Part shown: piece after piece, positions 34,041 to 42,917 of the stretch
Layout: each line of letters opens with the position of its first letter
Numbering within the stretch: the stretch's first letter is position 1
DNA from: Streptomyces griseoincarnatus
GTDB taxonomy: Bacteria; Actinomycetota; Actinomycetes; Streptomycetales; Streptomycetaceae
Length of the DNA stretch: 64,000 bases
Direction: 5' to 3'
Assembly: GCA_014649575.1 (NCBI GenBank)
Contig: BMTH01000001.1
Coordinates: forward strand, 496,001-560,000
Notes under the pieces: model-generated
The model's input: the letters and a program-made list of their open reading frames with translations, nothing else
The model's database searches: none
What the model was told of the DNA's origin: nothing
Made by a program: the position numbers and the translations under genes

Positions 34041-34577
34041 TCACGTCCACAGCTCGCCGCTGTCGCACACCCGTGCGCCCATGTTGCGCTCCATCATCCG
34101 CAGGGCCGCGTCCGCCAGATCCTCGTGGATGTGCGCGACGGCGTCCCGAGGGACGATCACCTGGAAGTGCCGGATGTGCGCGTCGAGCGAGGAGTACAGC
34201 ACGCACTGCTCGGTCACCTGCCCGCACAGCACCAGCTGGTCGATCCCCTGCTGGGAGAGCAGATAGCTGAGCGGGGTCTCGAAGAAGACCGAGTGCCGGG
34301 CCTTGACCACGAACAGCGACGACTCGTCCGGCACCAGCGGCTCCACCAGATGCGCGTGCTGCCCCGCCAGCGCCTTGTCGAGCAGCTCGCCGTGGTGCGA
34401 GCGCCACTCGCCGAAGTTGTCGTTGACGTAGATCACCGGCGCGTCCTGCCGTCGCGCCCGCTCCAGCAGCCCTGAGATCACCGGGACCACCGTCTCGGCG
34501 GACGGGAGCAGCTGGTCGGCGTCCGGGTGGTCGTAGGTGTTGATCATGTCGATGACGATCAGTGCGGTCTTGCCCAT
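34041..34577 (-). CDS. Isochorismatase-family cysteine hydrolase
   Basis: A 178-residue cysteine hydrolase. The triad is Asp in LIVIDMINTYDHPDA, Lys in VVKARHSVF, and Cys in CGQVTEQCVLYSSLDA. Relatives act as nicotinamidases, isochorismatases or carbamoyl hydrolases. ATG 34577 lies one base after GGAGG, an odd spacing; no better start is in frame. It ends 37 bp before the nucleotidyltransferase start in the same direction. Confidence 0.85.
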   Translation of the reverse strand: MGKTALIVIDMINTYDHPDADQLLPSAETVVPVISGLLERARRQDAPVIYVNDNFGEWRSHHGELLDKALAGQHAHLVEPLVPDESSLFVVKARHSVFFETPLSYLLSQQGIDQLVLCGQVTEQCVLYSSLDAHIRHFQVIVPRDAVAHIHEDLADAALRMMERNMGARVCDSGELWT

Positions 34578-34727
34578 GCCTCCAGGGTTCCACCCGCGCG
34601 CGGGAACAGGCATCCGCACGGCGCCGCGGCGCGGGAGCGCCCGCGACGTGGGCCTCCGGCCGTACTCCGACGCCAACGGGGCCGTCCGGCCCTAGTCGGG
34701 ACCCGTTCCGCGACCGACGATGGGGAA

Positions 34728-35150
34728 ATGATCCACAGCGATGGCTTCCGGGCGCTCGACCGGCAGGAGTGCCTGCGCCTGCTGGGCAAGGTGCCGGTCG
34801 GTCGCGTCGTGTACACGCGGCAGGCGCTCCCTGCGGTGCTGCCGGTGAACTTCACTCTGGAGCCGGACGGCGCCGTGGTGCTGCGCACGTCCGCCGGCTC
34901 CGACCTGGTGCGGGCCGTCGACGGGGTGGTGGTGGCGTTCGAGGCGGACGACTTCCACGCGGGGCGCCGGTCGGGCTGGAGCGTGGTGGTGACCGGCCGG
35001 GCGGCTGTGGTCACCGACCCGGCCGAGCACGAACGGCTGCTGCGCACCGGCCCCCGCTCGTGGATGCCGCTGCGGGAGGGCGTGTTCGTGCGGATCGAGA
35101 GCGAGATGGTGGCGGGACGGGAGCTCACGGCCGTCGGCGCGGGACCGTAG
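34728..35150 (+). CDS. Pyridoxamine 5'-phosphate oxidase-like flavin-binding protein
   Basis: A 140-residue split-barrel protein (ALDRQECLRLLGKVPVGRVV, LPAVLPVNFTLEPDGAVVLRT, SGWSVVVTGRAAVV in parts), the small PNPOx-like type common and multi-copy in Streptomyces. Members bind FMN, F420 or haem; the function here is unknown. The ATG at 34728 follows GGGGA with very short spacing, so the start is somewhat uncertain. Confidence 0.8.
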   Translation: MIHSDGFRALDRQECLRLLGKVPVGRVVYTRQALPAVLPVNFTLEPDGAVVLRTSAGSDLVRAVDGVVVAFEADDFHAGRRSGWSVVVTGRAAVVTDPAEHERLLRTGPRSWMPLREGVFVRIESEMVAGRELTAVGAGP

Positions 35151-35214
35151 CCGCCCCTCGGGTGGTCAACCCCCTTGATCCATACCGCCGGACGGGTGAC
35201 GTACGGTACGGCCT

Positions 35215-35661
35215 GTGACCGCCTACACCCCTGAAGACACCCCGGGCCGTTACGGCCTGTACGCCACCGTCGAGACCGAGCCGCGCTCCGTCGGCCGGGT
35301 GCGCACCGAGTACTCGCCCGCGCACGACGGCGACCCGGACCCCGGCGAGATCGTCTGGACGTGGGTCCCGTTCGAGGAGAACGACGGCCGCGGCAAGGAC
35401 CGGCCGGTGCTGGTCGTCGCCCGTGAGACGGCGGGCACCTTCCTCGCGGTGCAGCTGTCGAGCAAGGGGCGTGCCGGGGACCGGGACCGGGTGCCGATCG
35501 GCAGCGGTCCGTGGGACCGGTCGGGACGCGACTCCTGGGTGGCCGTGGACCGGGTGCTGCGGCTGCACGAGCAGGGCATGCGCCGGGAGGCGTGCGCGCT
35601 GGACCGGATGCGCTTCAACTCGGTGCGGCAGCGGCTCAGGGAGCGCTACGGCTGGGAGTGA
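35215..35661 (+). CDS. PemK/MazF-family toxin-like protein
   Basis: A 148-residue protein. A 45-residue N-terminal part (ending PAHDGDPDPGEIVWTWVPFEEN) leads into the MazF-fold core KDRPVLVVARETAG ... AVQLSSKGRAGDRDRVPIG ... DSWVAVDRVLRLHEQGM. MazF/PemK proteins are mRNA interferases normally neutralised by a small antitoxin, but no antitoxin gene lies beside it. TACGGT at 35202-35207 placed just before the GTG suggests leaderless transcription. Its last 26 bp overlap the end of the convergent PARG-like gene. Confidence 0.82.
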   Translation: MTAYTPEDTPGRYGLYATVETEPRSVGRVRTEYSPAHDGDPDPGEIVWTWVPFEENDGRGKDRPVLVVARETAGTFLAVQLSSKGRAGDRDRVPIGSGPWDRSGRDSWVAVDRVLRLHEQGMRREACALDRMRFNSVRQRLRERYGWE

Positions 35662-36505
35662 CCTCCGCCGGCGCGACCGCCAGGTCCGCGAAGGCCCGCT
35701 CGAACGCGGTGCGGGTCGCGCCGTCCCGGGTGCGGTCGAGGATCCCGAACACCACGTGGGCGAAGGCGCCCTCGAAGCGTCCGCCGGGGCCCAGGTGCGT
35801 GTGGAACGCCTCCGCGACCTGGGCGGGGTCGTTGCGGAACACGCCGCAGCCCCAGGCCCCGAGCACCAGCCGCCGGTAGCCGTGGTGGGCCGCCGTCTCC
35901 AGGACGCGGCCCGCGCGGCGGACGAGCACGCCGGGCACCTCCCCCACGCGCTCGGGCGCCTTGGAGCGGATCACGCCCGCGTTCGGCGCCGGTGACGTGA
36001 GGAAACCGGCCGTGAACGGGGCGTCCAGCAGGGCGCCGCGGTCGTCGCGGAACACCGGCACGGCCGGGGCGTGGATCACCCGATCGGTGTAGAAGGGGTT
36101 CCGGTGGGCGCGGTGGTGGTCGTAGAAGCCGGGCGCCCGCAGCAGGCAGGTGTACAGCGCGGAGGCGCGGCACAGGGCCTCCTCCTGGGCCTGTGCGCCG
36201 TTGAGGTAGCCGCCGCCCGGGTTGCGCGCCGACGCGAAGTTGAGGACGGCCACGGGATCCGGGCCGTCCGGGCCGGTGAGGCGGCGGGCGGCGGCCAGGC
36301 TGCTCTCGCCGGTCACCTCGAAGCGGGTGGGCGCGGGCTCGAAGGGCGGCACCGGGACCGGGTCCGGCCCGTGCAGCGTGGTGGCCTGCCGTGCCGCCTC
36401 GACGGCGGCCCCGACCGGCACCCGGCGGCCGTCCGGCGCGAGGTAGGCGCCTTCCGCCACGATCCGTTCCGTCTCCCGGGCGATGCCCCGCAGGCGCGCG
36501 CTCAC
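35636..36505 (-). CDS. TIGR02452-type poly(ADP-ribose) glycohydrolase-like protein
   Basis: A 289-residue protein with the bacterial PARG signature: ARNPGGGYLNGAQAQEEALCRASALY, in which GGG lies at 97-99 and the catalytic QEE at 107-109 (GGG-X7-QEE), followed by VLGAWGCGVFRNDP, a macrodomain ADP-ribose loop. It should remove ADP-ribose from proteins or nucleic acids. GTG 36505 is preferred; an ATG 12 codons upstream is possible. The stop lies inside the toxin-like gene on the other strand. Confidence 0.85.
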   Translation of the reverse strand: MSARLRGIARETERIVAEGAYLAPDGRRVPVGAAVEAARQATTLHGPDPVPVPPFEPAPTRFEVTGESSLAAARRLTGPDGPDPVAVLNFASARNPGGGYLNGAQAQEEALCRASALYTCLLRAPGFYDHHRAHRNPFYTDRVIHAPAVPVFRDDRGALLDAPFTAGFLTSPAPNAGVIRSKAPERVGEVPGVLVRRAGRVLETAAHHGYRRLVLGAWGCGVFRNDPAQVAEAFHTHLGPGGRFEGAFAHVVFGILDRTRDGATRTAFERAFADLAVAPAEVTPSRSAP

Positions 36506-36813
36506 GGCGCCACCCCCGTAGCCGCCGTGACCGCGCTCCACGCGCCCCGCGCGCTCCCCCTCGTCGTGCTCACACGAGCATCCTGAGCGATGCTGGTGAC
36601 GCGGCGCAACGCGGTTTTCGCCGCCCCGGACGGTCCGGGCCCGGAGGTGAAAAGCCCCGGTGGCGGGCGGGACGCGGAGGTGACGGACCCCTTACGCCCC
36701 GTCGGGCGCTCTTGTGCACGGCGGTTCGAGGGTTTTGGGTGGACGCGTCGATGCCGGCCGGGACCACCGGGCCCCGGGCCGGCGACATGGTGGTGTCTCA
36801 GGAGGATTCCCGC
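36506..36813. other. Divergent promoter region of the PARG-like gene and egtA
   Basis: No gene is seen. A GC-rich hairpin (GCCGGCC at 36753-36759 with GGCCGGC at 36777-36783) sits in the probable egtA leader, about 30 bp before its ATG and upstream of its AGGAGGA site. It could affect egtA expression, but nothing ties it to a ligand. Confidence 0.45.
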
Positions 36814-38157
36814 ATGTCAGATCCGTCGAGCGGTTGCGCGCCGTACCGCGCGGCCGTCACCGAAGCCGAGGCGGAGGCCCTGATACGGGGCATCTGCTTC
36901 AAGACAGGACCGCCCCGCCGACTCGGCGTGGAGGTCGAATGGCTGGTCCACGAGTCGCGCGATCCGCGGCTCCCCGTCTCCCGTGAACGGCTCGAAGCGG
37001 CCTACGCCGCACTGCGTGAGGTGCCCCTGCGCTCGGCGCTCACCGTCGAGCCCGGCGGCCAGCTGGAGCTCAGCTCTCCGCCCGCCGCGTCCCTCACCGA
37101 GTGCCTGACCACCGTCTCCGCCGACCTGGACGCCGTCCGCGCCGTCCTGCGCCGGGACGGCCTCACCCTGGCAGGCCTGGGCCACGACCCCTGGCAGACC
37201 CCCCGCCGGTTCCTCCGGCAGCCGCGCTACGACGCGATGGAGGCCGCCCTCGACCGCACCGGCGCGGGCGGCCGGTACATGATGTGCAATTCCGCCTCCG
37301 TGCAGGTGTGCGTGGACGCCGGCCACGAGGAACCCGGCCCGCTCGGCCACGTACGCCGCTGGTGGATGGCGCACCTGCTGGGCGCCGTCCTGGTGGCGGT
37401 GTTCGCCAACTCCCCCGTCTCCGCCGGCCGGCCCACCGGCTGGCTCTCCACACGCCAGCTGCGCTGGGCGCAGATCGGCGCCGGACGGGCCGGCGCGCCC
37501 GCGCTGGACGCCGACCCGCGCGGCGCATGGGCCCGGCACGTGCTGGACGCGCCCGTGATGTGCGTGCGCGGGGACGGCGACGGGCCGTGGGAGGTGCCGG
37601 AGGACCTGTCGTTCCGGCACTGGACGCGGCGCCGGGCGCCGCGCGCGCCCACCCACGACGACCTGGACTACCACGTCACGACGCTGTTCCCGCCGGTCCG
37701 GCCGCGCGGCCATCTGGAGCTGCGGATGATGGACGCGCAGCCCGGCGAGGACGGCTGGTCCGTGCCGCTGGCCGTCACAGCGGCGCTGTTCGACGACACC
37801 GAGGCCGCCGAGACCGCGTACCGGGCGGTGAAACCACTGGCCGAGCGGACGCGGGGTCTGGCCGCCCCGCAGAACCCGCTGTGGCGGGACGCGGCCCGCG
37901 ACGGGCTGGCAGACCCGGAGCTGCGGGAGGCGGCGGCCGTCTGTTTCACGGCGGCGCTGGCCGCCCTGCCCCGGCTCGGTGCCGCGACCGCCCTGGTCGA
38001 CCGGGTCGCGGCGTTCCGGGACCGCTATGTGGACCGGGGCCGCTGCCCCGCCGACGACCTGCTCGACGCGTGGCGCGCGCGGCACGACGGACGCCCGGAC
38101 GGATGTGGGGCGCCCCTGCTCACCACCCACCCGCACGGGAAGGACACCCCCTCATGA
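36814..38157 (+). CDS. egtA: Ergothioneine biosynthesis glutamate-cysteine ligase EgtA
   Basis: EgtA makes gamma-glutamylcysteine, the sulfur donor for ergothioneine in actinobacteria. It is a 447-residue GCS2-type ligase: GVEVEWLVHES near residue 33, VEPGGQLELSSPP, GLGHDPWQTPRRFLRQPRY, GRYMMCNSASVQVCVD and the C-terminal HLELRMMDAQP. ATG 36814 has AGGAGGA upstream. The stop overlaps egtB as ATGA. Confidence 0.95.
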   Translation: MSDPSSGCAPYRAAVTEAEAEALIRGICFKTGPPRRLGVEVEWLVHESRDPRLPVSRERLEAAYAALREVPLRSALTVEPGGQLELSSPPAASLTECLTTVSADLDAVRAVLRRDGLTLAGLGHDPWQTPRRFLRQPRYDAMEAALDRTGAGGRYMMCNSASVQVCVDAGHEEPGPLGHVRRWWMAHLLGAVLVAVFANSPVSAGRPTGWLSTRQLRWAQIGAGRAGAPALDADPRGAWARHVLDAPVMCVRGDGDGPWEVPEDLSFRHWTRRRAPRAPTHDDLDYHVTTLFPPVRPRGHLELRMMDAQPGEDGWSVPLAVTAALFDDTEAAETAYRAVKPLAERTRGLAAPQNPLWRDAARDGLADPELREAAAVCFTAALAALPRLGAATALVDRVAAFRDRYVDRGRCPADDLLDAWRARHDGRPDGCGAPLLTTHPHGKDTPS

Positions 38158-39473
38158 CCGACCCCGCCCTCGACGCCGAAACCCTGCGTGAGCGCGCGGT
38201 CGCCTCGCTGGTCGTCGCGCGGGACCGCACCACGCTGCTGACCAGTTGTGTGGAGGACCCCGACCTGACCGCGCAGCACTCGCCACTGATGTCGCCGCTG
38301 GTGTGGGACCTGGCGCACATCGGCAACCAGGAGGAGCAGTGGCTGCTGCGCGCGGTGGCCGGGCAGGAGGCGATCCGACCGGAGATCGACAGCCTCTACG
38401 ACGCCTTCGAGCACCCGCGCGCCGAACGCCCCAGCCTGCCCCTGCTGTCGCCCCAGGAGGCCCGCAGGTACGCCTCCGACGTGCGCGGACGGGCGCTGGA
38501 CGTGCTGGAGCGCACGGCGTTCGACGGCACCCGGCTGACCGAGGCCGGGTTCGCCTTCGGGATGATCGCCCAGCACGAGCAGCAGCACGACGAGACCATG
38601 CTGATCACCCACCAGCTCCGCAAGGGCCCGGCCGCGCTCACCGCGCCCGACCCGGAGCCGGTGACGCCGTACACGGGTCCGGCGGAGATCCTGGTGCCGG
38701 GCGGTCCGTTCACCATGGGCACCTCGGCCGAGCCGTGGGCGCTGGACAACGAACGCCCCGCGCACCGGCGGGAGGTGGCGCCGTTCTGGATCGACGCCAC
38801 GCCGGTCACCAACGGCGCGTACCAGGCGTTCGTCGAGGACGGCGGCTACGACGACCCGCGCTGGTGGACGCTCGAGGGCTGGGCGCACGTGCGCCGCGCC
38901 CGCCTCACCGCGCCGCTGTACTGGCGCCGCGAGGGCGGGCAGTGGCTGCGGCGCCGCTTCGGGGTCACCGAACTGGTGCCGCCGGACGAGCCGGTGCTGC
39001 ACGTGTGCTGGTACGAGGCGGACGCGTACGCCCGCTGGGCGGGGCGCCGGCTGCCCACCGAGACCGAGTGGGAGAAGGCCGCCCGGCACGACCCGGCCAC
39101 GGGCCGCTCCCGGCGCTACCCGTGGGGCGACGCCGACCCGGCGCCCGAGCACGCCAACCTCGGCCAGCGCCATCTGCGCCCGGCGCCGGCCGGCAGCTAT
39201 CCGGCGGGCGCGTCGCCGCTGGGCGTACGGCAGTTGATCGGGGACGTGTGGGAGTGGACGGCGTCCGACTTCCTGCCGTACCCGGGCTTCCGGGCGTTCC
39301 CGTACAAGGAGTACTCGGAGGTGTTCTTCGGGCCGGAGTACAAGGTGCTGCGCGGCGGTTCGTTCGCCGTGGACCCGGTGGCCTGCCGGGGCACGTTCCG
39401 CAACTGGGACCATCCGATACGGCGGCAGATCTTCTCCGGGTTCCGCACCGCCCGCTCGGCGGAGGGTGCGTGA
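38154..39473 (+). CDS. egtB: Hercynine oxygenase (sulfoxide synthase) EgtB
   Basis: EgtB is a non-haem iron enzyme that uses oxygen to couple hercynine with gamma-glutamylcysteine. It has 439 residues. The DinB-like half provides iron ligands His55 (LAHIGNQEEQW) and His141/His145 of QHEQQHDE (HX3HXE). The formylglycine-generating-enzyme-like half ends with GDVWEWTASDF, VLRGGSFAVDP and the RRQIFSGFRTAR tail. It is coupled to egtA upstream; the stop and the egtC ATG share one base (TGATG). Confidence 0.96.
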   Translation: MTDPALDAETLRERAVASLVVARDRTTLLTSCVEDPDLTAQHSPLMSPLVWDLAHIGNQEEQWLLRAVAGQEAIRPEIDSLYDAFEHPRAERPSLPLLSPQEARRYASDVRGRALDVLERTAFDGTRLTEAGFAFGMIAQHEQQHDETMLITHQLRKGPAALTAPDPEPVTPYTGPAEILVPGGPFTMGTSAEPWALDNERPAHRREVAPFWIDATPVTNGAYQAFVEDGGYDDPRWWTLEGWAHVRRARLTAPLYWRREGGQWLRRRFGVTELVPPDEPVLHVCWYEADAYARWAGRRLPTETEWEKAARHDPATGRSRRYPWGDADPAPEHANLGQRHLRPAPAGSYPAGASPLGVRQLIGDVWEWTASDFLPYPGFRAFPYKEYSEVFFGPEYKVLRGGSFAVDPVACRGTFRNWDHPIRRQIFSGFRTARSAEGA

Positions 39474-40228
39474 TGTGCCGTCACCTGGCCTATGTGGGTC
39501 CCGCGGAGTCGCTGGGCGCGCTGCTGGTGGGGCCGTCGCACGGGCTGTACCGGCAGTCGTGGGCGCCCCGCCGGCAGCCGCACGGCACGGTCAACGCGGA
39601 CGGTTTCGGCGTCGGCTGGTACGCCGAGGGCGACCCGGTCCCGGCCCGCTACCGGCGGGCCGGGCCCGTCTGGGCGGACCTGTCGTTCACCGACCTGGCA
39701 CGGGTGGTGCGCACGGAGGCGCTGCTCGCCGCCGTGCGGGACGCGACGCTGTCGGGCGCCGACGCGGAGGCGGCCGCGGCCCCCTTCGCGTCGGGGGCAT
39801 GGCTGTTCAGCCACAACGGGGCGGTGCCGGGCTGGCCCGGTTCGCTGGCGCCGCTGGCGGCCACGCTGCCCGCCGAGGACCTGCTGTCGCTGGAGGCCCG
39901 CAACGACTCGGCGTTCGTGTGGGCGCTGGTGCTGGCGCGGCTGCGGGCCGGCGACGCCATGGGGCAGGCGCTGGCTGACACGGTCGCCGAGGTCGCGGCG
40001 GCGGCCCCGCGAGCCCGGCTGAACCTGCTGCTCACCGACGGCGCCACCGTCGCGGCGACCGCGTGGGGGGACACCCTGTGGTACCTCGCCCGGCCCGGCG
40101 GGGGAACCGTCGTCGCCTCCGAGCCCCACGACGACGACCCGCACTGGCAGGAGGTGCCCGACCGCACCCTGCTGGCCGCGAGCCGCACCGACGTTCTGCT
40201 CACCCCGCTCAAGGAGCCCCTCACGTGA
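39473..40228 (+). CDS. egtC: Gamma-glutamyl hercynylcysteine sulfoxide hydrolase EgtC
   Basis: EgtC removes glutamate from gamma-glutamyl-hercynylcysteine sulfoxide. It is a 251-residue class II glutamine amidotransferase-fold protein. The nucleophile is Cys2 after removal of Met (MCRHLAYVG), with NADGFGVGWY and WLFSHNGAVPGWP as further family marks. The stop overlaps the egtD GTG (GTGA). Confidence 0.95.
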   Translation: MCRHLAYVGPAESLGALLVGPSHGLYRQSWAPRRQPHGTVNADGFGVGWYAEGDPVPARYRRAGPVWADLSFTDLARVVRTEALLAAVRDATLSGADAEAAAAPFASGAWLFSHNGAVPGWPGSLAPLAATLPAEDLLSLEARNDSAFVWALVLARLRAGDAMGQALADTVAEVAAAAPRARLNLLLTDGATVAATAWGDTLWYLARPGGGTVVASEPHDDDPHWQEVPDRTLLAASRTDVLLTPLKEPLT

Positions 40229-41187
40229 GTCCGTTCCGTCTGACCCGCACTCTCCCCGAGGACGCCACCGGCGCCGCGCTGCGCGCCGACGTCCGCGCGG
40301 GACTGACCGGCAGCCCCAAGACGCTGCCGCCCAAGTGGTTCTACGACGCACGCGGCAGCGAGCTGTTCGAGGAGATCACCGCGCTGCCCGAGTACTACCC
40401 GACGCGCGCCGAGCGGGAGATCCTGCTCGCCCGCGCCGACGAGATCGCCGCCGCGTCCGGCGCCCGCACCCTGGTCGAACTGGGCTCGGGCTCCTCGGAG
40501 AAGACGCGGCATCTGATCGCCGCCCTGGACGGGCTGCACACGTACGTCCCGGTCGACGTCAGCGAGTCCGCGCTGACCGGGGCGGGACAGGCGCTGGCCG
40601 CCGAGCGGCCGGGGCTCGAGGTGCACGCGCTGGTCGCGGACTTCACCGCCGAGCTTGCCCTGCCGGACACGCCGGGGCCGCGTCTGGTGGCGTTCCTCGG
40701 CGGCACCGTCGGCAATCTGCTGCCCGCCGAGCGGTCCGCGTTCCTCGCCTCCGTGCGCGCCCTGCTCGCCCCGGGCGACGCGCTGCTCCTCGGCACGGAC
40801 CTGGTGAAGGACGAGCGGACGCTGGTCCGGGCCTACGACGACGCGGCCGGGGTGACGGCCGCGTTCAACCGGAACGTGCTGAACGTCGTCAACCGTGAGC
40901 TGGGCGCCGACTTCGACCCGGACGCCTTCGCGCATGTGGCGGTGTGGGACGCGGAGCAGGAGTGGATCGAGATGCGGCTGCGCTCACGCACCGCGCAGTC
41001 CGTGAAGATCCCGGCGCTGGAACTGGTCGTGGACTTCGCGGAGGGCGAGGAACTGCGCACCGAGGTGTCGGCGAAGTTCCGGCAGGAGGGGGTGCGCGCC
41101 GAACTCGCCGCCGCCGGGCTGGACCTGACCCGGTGGTGGACGGACGGCGAAGGACGGTTCGCGCTGTCCCTGAGCGTGGCCCGCTGA
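40225..41187 (+). CDS. egtD: L-histidine N-alpha-methyltransferase EgtD
   Basis: EgtD trimethylates histidine with SAM to give hercynine, the first committed step. It has 320 residues. KTLPPKWFYDARGSELFEEI and LPEYYPTRAE form the histidine pocket, LVELGSGSSEKT (83-94) is the SAM loop, and LVAFLGGTVGNL follows. It is the last gene of a tightly overlapping egtABCD operon. egtE, the C-S lyase, is not adjacent, as I recall for other streptomycetes, where another PLP lyase must serve. Confidence 0.96.
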   Translation: MSPFRLTRTLPEDATGAALRADVRAGLTGSPKTLPPKWFYDARGSELFEEITALPEYYPTRAEREILLARADEIAAASGARTLVELGSGSSEKTRHLIAALDGLHTYVPVDVSESALTGAGQALAAERPGLEVHALVADFTAELALPDTPGPRLVAFLGGTVGNLLPAERSAFLASVRALLAPGDALLLGTDLVKDERTLVRAYDDAAGVTAAFNRNVLNVVNRELGADFDPDAFAHVAVWDAEQEWIEMRLRSRTAQSVKIPALELVVDFAEGEELRTEVSAKFRQEGVRAELAAAGLDLTRWWTDGEGRFALSLSVAR

Positions 41188-41223
41188 GCACCACCCGCCG
41201 ACCGGCCGCCGCCCGGGACGCCC

Positions 41224-42474
41224 TCACTCGAAAGCGAGGGTCTCCGTGATGCGCCGCGCGGCGCGCTCGGCCTCCTTCTCGGGGTCGGCGCCGGTGAGCA
41301 CCTCGGTCATGTACTCCTTGATCGGGTTGTCGGCCTCGACCACGCTCCACCGGGGCGTGGCCGGGGTCGCCCGGCCCCGTGCGGCGCCGGCCGCCATGGC
41401 CTCCAGGCCCTCCTCCCCCGCGACCGAGCCGGCGAGGTCCGCCTTGTTCGGCACGTAGTTCATGGTGCGGGCGAGGTCGGTGTTCCAGCGGGCACCGGTG
41501 AGGGCGGCGACGACCTCGACGGCGGCGTCCTCGGCGTCCGTGTTGGCCGGGACGACGAGGTCGGAGCCACCGGTGAAGACGGCGCCGGGGCGGCCGACCT
41601 CCTTGCCGGGGACGGGGAAGTAGCCGATCTTGTCCTCCAGTCCGGGGTTCTGCTGGAGGATGGCGCGGACCAGTCCGGGGACGGCGACGATCTGGGCGAC
41701 CTTCCCGTCGGCGAACACCCCCGCCTGCGGCGGATGTTCCTCGTCGGCGTCGACGGGGCCGTCGCCGAGCTGCTGGAGCCGGCGGTAGAAGTCCATGCCG
41801 CGCAGGGCGGCCTCGCTGTCGAGGGCGCCCTTCCACACGCCGTCGCGTTCGGTGGCGAGTTCGCCGCCCTCCTCCCAGATGAATCCGGCGAGCGTGTACC
41901 AGTCCTGTCCGGCGAGGTAGACACCCTGGGTGTCGCCGGTGTCGAGCCGCTCGGTGACGTCCAGCCACTCCTCGCGGGTCCTCGGCGGGGTGACGCCGGC
42001 CGCGCGGAACAGGTCCTTGCGGTAGACGACGACGCGGTTGGCGGCGTACCAGGGGATGCCGTACTGCTGGGAGCCCCAGCGGCCGGGTTCGGAGAGGCCG
42101 GGCAGCCAGTCGTCGCGGCCCCAGTCGCGCATGGACTCCAGGGTGAGGTCGAGCAGCCCGTCGCTCTCGGCGTAGGCGGACACCTGGGTGTTGCCGACCT
42201 CGATGACGTCGGGCCCGTCGGGGTCCCTGCCGCGCAGGGCCCGCTGGACCTTCTCGCCGATGCCGGTCCATTCCTGGATGCGGATGTCGAGGTCGAGTGT
42301 CTCGTGCTCGCGTTCGAACTCCGCGGTGAAGCGGTCCAGGAAGTCCTGCGAGGCGCTGTGCTGCATCAGCCACACGGTGACGGTGCGCCGCTCCGCCGCG
42401 CTGTCGGACATCACCCCGCAGCCGGTGAGCAGGGAGGCGGACACACAGACGAGGGCGAGCAGACGGCGTCTCAC
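41224..42474 (-). CDS. Sugar ABC transporter substrate-binding lipoprotein (orphan)
   Basis: A 416-residue extracellular solute-binding protein, family 1. The lipobox is SLLTGC with Cys19. The body follows the pattern VTVWLMQHSAS, FEREHETLDLDIRIQEWTG, GPDVIEVGNTQV and GIPWYAANRVVVYRK. No permease or ATPase gene is beside it, so it must use components coded elsewhere. GTG 42474 follows AGGA six bases upstream. Its promoter contains a DasR-type operator (see 42555-42583), suggesting an amino-sugar or chitin-derived ligand (inference). Confidence 0.88.
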   Translation of the reverse strand: MRRRLLALVCVSASLLTGCGVMSDSAAERRTVTVWLMQHSASQDFLDRFTAEFEREHETLDLDIRIQEWTGIGEKVQRALRGRDPDGPDVIEVGNTQVSAYAESDGLLDLTLESMRDWGRDDWLPGLSEPGRWGSQQYGIPWYAANRVVVYRKDLFRAAGVTPPRTREEWLDVTERLDTGDTQGVYLAGQDWYTLAGFIWEEGGELATERDGVWKGALDSEAALRGMDFYRRLQQLGDGPVDADEEHPPQAGVFADGKVAQIVAVPGLVRAILQQNPGLEDKIGYFPVPGKEVGRPGAVFTGGSDLVVPANTDAEDAAVEVVAALTGARWNTDLARTMNYVPNKADLAGSVAGEEGLEAMAAGAARGRATPATPRWSVVEADNPIKEYMTEVLTGADPEKEAERAARRITETLAFE

Positions 42475-42554
42475 GTGGGGTCCTGTTTTTCTGTCTGGCG
42501 GACAGGGCGGGGCCCGGCGTGGGGGGCGAGCCGGAGCTCGGACGGGTGCCCAGC

Positions 42555-42583
42555 ATCTTGGTATGGACCAATGCCCGGGTCAA
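42555..42583 (-). promoter_or_regulatory. Promoter with DasR/GntR-type operator in its spacer
   Basis: Read on the minus strand, TTGACC (42583-42578) and CAAGAT (42560-42555) are 17 bp apart, a good promoter. The palindrome TTGGTATGGACCAA (42558-42571) spans the spacer and the -10. It resembles the DasR-responsive core TGGTCTAGACCA. Expected RNA start is near 42548, 74 bp before the GTG. Confidence 0.7.
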
Positions 42584-42688
42584 GGCCGCCAGGCGAACGG
42601 GGCCGACACCTCGCGCCCCGACCCGGCGTGGGGCACGGTGGAGTGACGTGTGCCACTGGCGGTGGAGCCGCCGTGAGAGGAGCAGAAC

Positions 42689-42904
42689 ATGTCGAACCAC
42701 ACCTACCGGGTCACCGAGATCGTCGGCACCTCGCCCGACGGCGTGGACGCCGCCGTCCGCAACGGCATCGAGCGGGCCTCTCAGACGCTGCGCCATCTGG
42801 ACTGGTTCGAGGTGACGCAGGTGCGCGGGCAGATCGAGGAGGGGCGCGTCGCGCATTACCAGGTGGGCCTGAAGGTGGGTTTCCGGCTGGAGGAGACGGA
42901 CTGA
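42689..42904 (+). CDS. Dodecin (flavin-storage protein)
   Basis: A 71-residue dodecin that assembles into a hollow 12-mer binding FMN, riboflavin or CoA. HTYRVTEIVGTSPDGVDAAV, the flavin-stacking tryptophan in LRHLDWFEVTQVRG, and HYQVGLKVGFRLE are all typical. The ATG has GAGAGGAGC upstream. It is monocistronic and converges with the HAD gene. Confidence 0.94.
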   Translation: MSNHTYRVTEIVGTSPDGVDAAVRNGIERASQTLRHLDWFEVTQVRGQIEEGRVAHYQVGLKVGFRLEETD

Positions 42905-42917
42905 GCCGCCGCACGGC

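Noticed and set aside
36753..36783. Riboswitch before egtA
   Set aside because: Only a simple GC hairpin is seen, with no match to a known riboswitch core.
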